From NCBI GenBank assembly GCA_009869945.1, contig WIXG01000261.1:1-64000 (forward strand): a stretch of 64,000 nucleotides of DNA, in the 5' to 3' direction. The notes under the pieces are model-generated. The model was not told the DNA's origin. It worked only from the letters and a program-made list of their open reading frames with translations, and made no database searches. Positions within the stretch are counted from its first letter, which is position 1, and each line of letters begins with the position of its first letter. The translations under genes and the position numbers were made by a program. The DNA is from Mesaphorura yosii. Lineage: Eukaryota; Arthropoda; Collembola; Poduromorpha; Tullbergiidae. This document shows positions 61,761 through 64,000 of this stretch, piece after piece.

Positions 61761-64000
61761 ATGAACTCCAGCACGCAAGCAATAGCTCTTCTAATTTTGT
61801 TCAGCTTATCGCTGCAAGTTATTGGTAAGATAACAACTCGTAGGGATAGAAGGAGAATAACAAGGCGTGCCTAAAAATGCCGCACGTTCCGTTAGAAGCA
61901 GGTACGCCTGACCCAAAAATTCGAAAAAACTTGCTTGGAGGCGGGTATGACAGGATTGCGCAACCTTACTCATCACACGGAACAACAATTACGGTGCCCA
62001 ATCTTAATGTCATTCATTATGACGTGGTAAGTTCTGGTTTATATTAGCAGGCCATACCTGCTTGCTGCTTGTTTGTACTTTACTGTAATTAATTGGAGCT
62101 GTCTGACAGGATGATGAGCAGCAAACGTTTGAGCTGCACGCGTGGATATTCATGGTGAGACAATTTCATACAGGGAAACCCCCAACCACAGTTTTAAGAT
62201 CCAAAGGTTAATGCCATGTTTAATGCTCAATGTAGACTTGGGTTGACCCCAGACTAAAATGGTCCGTCTACGCAACGCATGACACGTCAGGGTATTTGCA
62301 TTTCACGAAGAATGAAATATGGAGGTAACGTCCCACCTTAATAGCATCCCACTACACAAGAACTAATTGATAATTTCCTCTGTAAAATCCAATGGCCAGA
62401 CCTGACATCACTCTTTACAACACGTATGTACGACAATTCTCCGTTTTGGTTTGAAATTTGGTTAGGCTGATATGATTCAGATTTATGAATTTTTAATACT
62501 CAGGGCCCGACCTAAAGCCATGGATGAGTTTGCGGACGACGCACAGCTGCTCGTGTTGAGCAACGGGACGATCATCTGGGTGCCACCGATCCGATTCCTG
62601 ACAAACTGTAAGATGAATCTGATCCGCTGGCCCTTTGACGTTCAAGAATGTTACTTGAAGTTGGGATCCTGGACGTATCATGAAAAGGAGATTGACTTAC
62701 AATTTGGTCCTGGTGATGACCAGTCTCGTGTCAAGCTCTTAAACTATGAAGGACAACAATTCCCGAATAATACGGAGTGGGTAATCGTAGACTACCACGC
62801 TGTAAGAACGTCAAAGCAATACTCCTGCTGCTTGGAGAATTACGTCGACATCACTTACCATTTCAAGATTGCAAGAAAGTACTCGACGTATCTGTACACC
62901 ATCATTTATCCAATTCTCAGTAAGTCAGCCAATCCCATAAACTCTACTCAGCGCGTACAAGATAAGAGTACTAAACCTGGAGCATGCAGTGCTCGAGTTC
63001 TAGAACGTAAATTTGTTTTGGAAGAGTTCATGGTCATAAAAGCAATAGCAATGGACAATGACATTATCATAACATTACATTAGTGTGAACTTTGAGGTTC
63101 AAATACAATGCGCATGCGAGAAGGGCAGATTAACACTTGTTTTAATTTAAAGTAGAATATAACTGGACAATTGACAGGAAGCATGGATTTATTGCCACAA
63201 TTAACTCAAGTGCTCTTTCAACCATGAGGCATAAAGCATTAAACTAGCTGTGCGCTGTAGCTACATATTATCATGCATGTTTGGTTTACGACTATGCCAA
63301 ATTCTCGACTGTATAGATCGCTATGATCCTGACAGATAGGTTTCAACTAAAACAACGCCATCAGCCACTCGCAACAACGCAGAAATTCCTTTCAATTACG
63401 GAATCTTACACACAAATATTGTAACAATTTTACGATCGCCAGCAATTAATGCGCAAATATTTCTGTTTTCTATTTCAGTGATATCCGTTCTGACCGTTGC
63501 GTCATTTCTTTTATCACCTCATCAATTGCCACGGTTTATGTTGGCGTCTGTGAATTGTATTGTATTGGGCAGCTACCTCATCTATTTCCGGACCAGACTC
63601 CCAAGCGCCGACCACACTCCTCGAATAGGTGCCAGAACACGACATACCGAGCTTTATTATGTTTTTCGTGTAAACATGATCAATTTCAATGTGTGTGTGT
63701 CTTCCCAGTGAAACTTTTCACGTGGAATTTTTTTGTCAACATGGGCAGCATTTTGATGGCCGCAATTTTGAGTGGAGTGCCAAATGCAGAAGAAAATTTC
63801 CAAAAGTTGGGACAGTTCTTGAGAAGAGCAGGAGCCCGAGATCGAAAGGCGAAGAAAACTGCTGGCCAAACGAAGGAAGCCAACGAAGGTGGCGGGGACG
63901 AATTTTCGGAGGACGAAGCCACAGGGCATGACGACAAGAAAGCCAAGGAGAAGAGTGTTTCTGCAATGAACCAGCTTAAGCAGATGGCAGATCCAATTGC
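61761..64000 (+). CDS. Cys-loop ligand-gated ion channel subunit, nicotinic alpha-like, divergent; 3' end outside window
   Basis: Exons 61761-61824, 61896-62026, 62110-62154, 62236-62324, 62400-62423, 62504-62919, 63479-63628, and 63709 to the window edge. Phases agree throughout. Residues 1-22 are a signal peptide. The ligand-binding domain shows WRPDITLYNT, the cys-loop Cys153 to Cys167 with exactly 13 residues between (KMNLIRWPFDVQE), WTYHEKEIDL, and a vicinal Cys pair (YSCC, 226-227) in loop C as in nicotinic alpha subunits. TM1 follows FKIARKYSTYLYT. TM2 (FMLASVNCIVLGSYLIYF) lacks the GEK/Glu ring that normally precedes it and has HQLPR instead. TM3 (LFTWNFFVNMGSILMAAI) is also unusual. 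A charged Lys/Glu-rich M3-M4 loop then runs off the window, so TM4 is not seen. The short exon 62400-62423 (24 nt) encodes the conserved PDITLYN. Likely a cation channel of neurons or chemosensory cells, but conductance is uncertain. Confidence 0.85.

Noticed and set aside
63629-63708. Read-through of exon 7 in the channel gene to a stop near 63,711
   Set aside because: Splicing at 63,628/63,709 restores a TM3-like segment and an M3-M4 loop, so the read-through frame is taken as intron.

Overview
The window is eukaryotic, animal and most likely arthropod. It holds genes split by many short GT-AG introns (mostly 53-120 bp), one intact nuclear tRNA gene, a decayed LINE, an Orthopedia homeobox gene and a pair of insect-type seven-TM chemoreceptors. 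These receptors, an arthropod-style farnesoic acid O-methyltransferase (Methyltransf_FA) domain protein and the high intron density would fit a springtail (Collembola), but that placement is an inference. All gene models were spliced by eye. For each one the exon lengths and phases were checked to give a single open frame, except where noted.

Positions 1 to about 24.3 kb form a gene-poor stretch. It contains a possible terminal exon (about 1.87-2.9 kb), a broken LINE reverse transcriptase on the minus strand (5.9-7.2 kb) and a tRNA-Gly(CCC) at 8.1 kb. It ends at orthopedia (otp, 24,297-29,708, plus strand), a six-exon model encoding 250 residues with a complete paired-class homeodomain. The large flank is typical of a developmental regulator, and in many protostomes otp sits in the homeobrain-rax-orthopedia (HRO) cluster. 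Neither of the other two homeodomains is visible here.

From 30.8 to 41.3 kb all clear genes lie on the minus strand: a tail-anchored class 3 (fatty) aldehyde dehydrogenase, an unrecognised gene with a frame conflict near its 5' end, an unrecognised tail-anchored protein, and a tandem pair of gustatory-receptor-like genes. From 42.6 to 53.4 kb the plus strand carries glycogen debranching enzyme (AGL, 18 exons), ethanolamine-phosphate cytidylyltransferase (PCYT2, 8 exons) and tubulin polyglutamylase subunit 2 (TPGS2, 4 exons). Two tandem alpha-arrestins with PPxY tails follow on the minus strand (53.6-57.7 kb). The last part holds a Methyltransf_FA-domain protein (plus), a single-exon alpha-1,3-fucosyltransferase (minus) and a cys-loop ligand-gated channel subunit (plus) that runs off the right edge.

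Apart from the two tandem duplications, the genes have unrelated jobs: neural patterning, lipid aldehyde and phosphatidylethanolamine metabolism, glycogen breakdown, cilium/microtubule modification, receptor trafficking, glycosylation and neurotransmission. The arrangement looks like an ordinary animal gene neighbourhood, not a pathway cluster. I saw no retroviral, LTR or Polinton-like element, no CRISPR array and no convincing new multi-gene system. The most unusual items are the divergent pore of the cys-loop subunit, the frame conflict with a 17-nt GT-AG gap at 34.2 kb, and two protein families I could not name.
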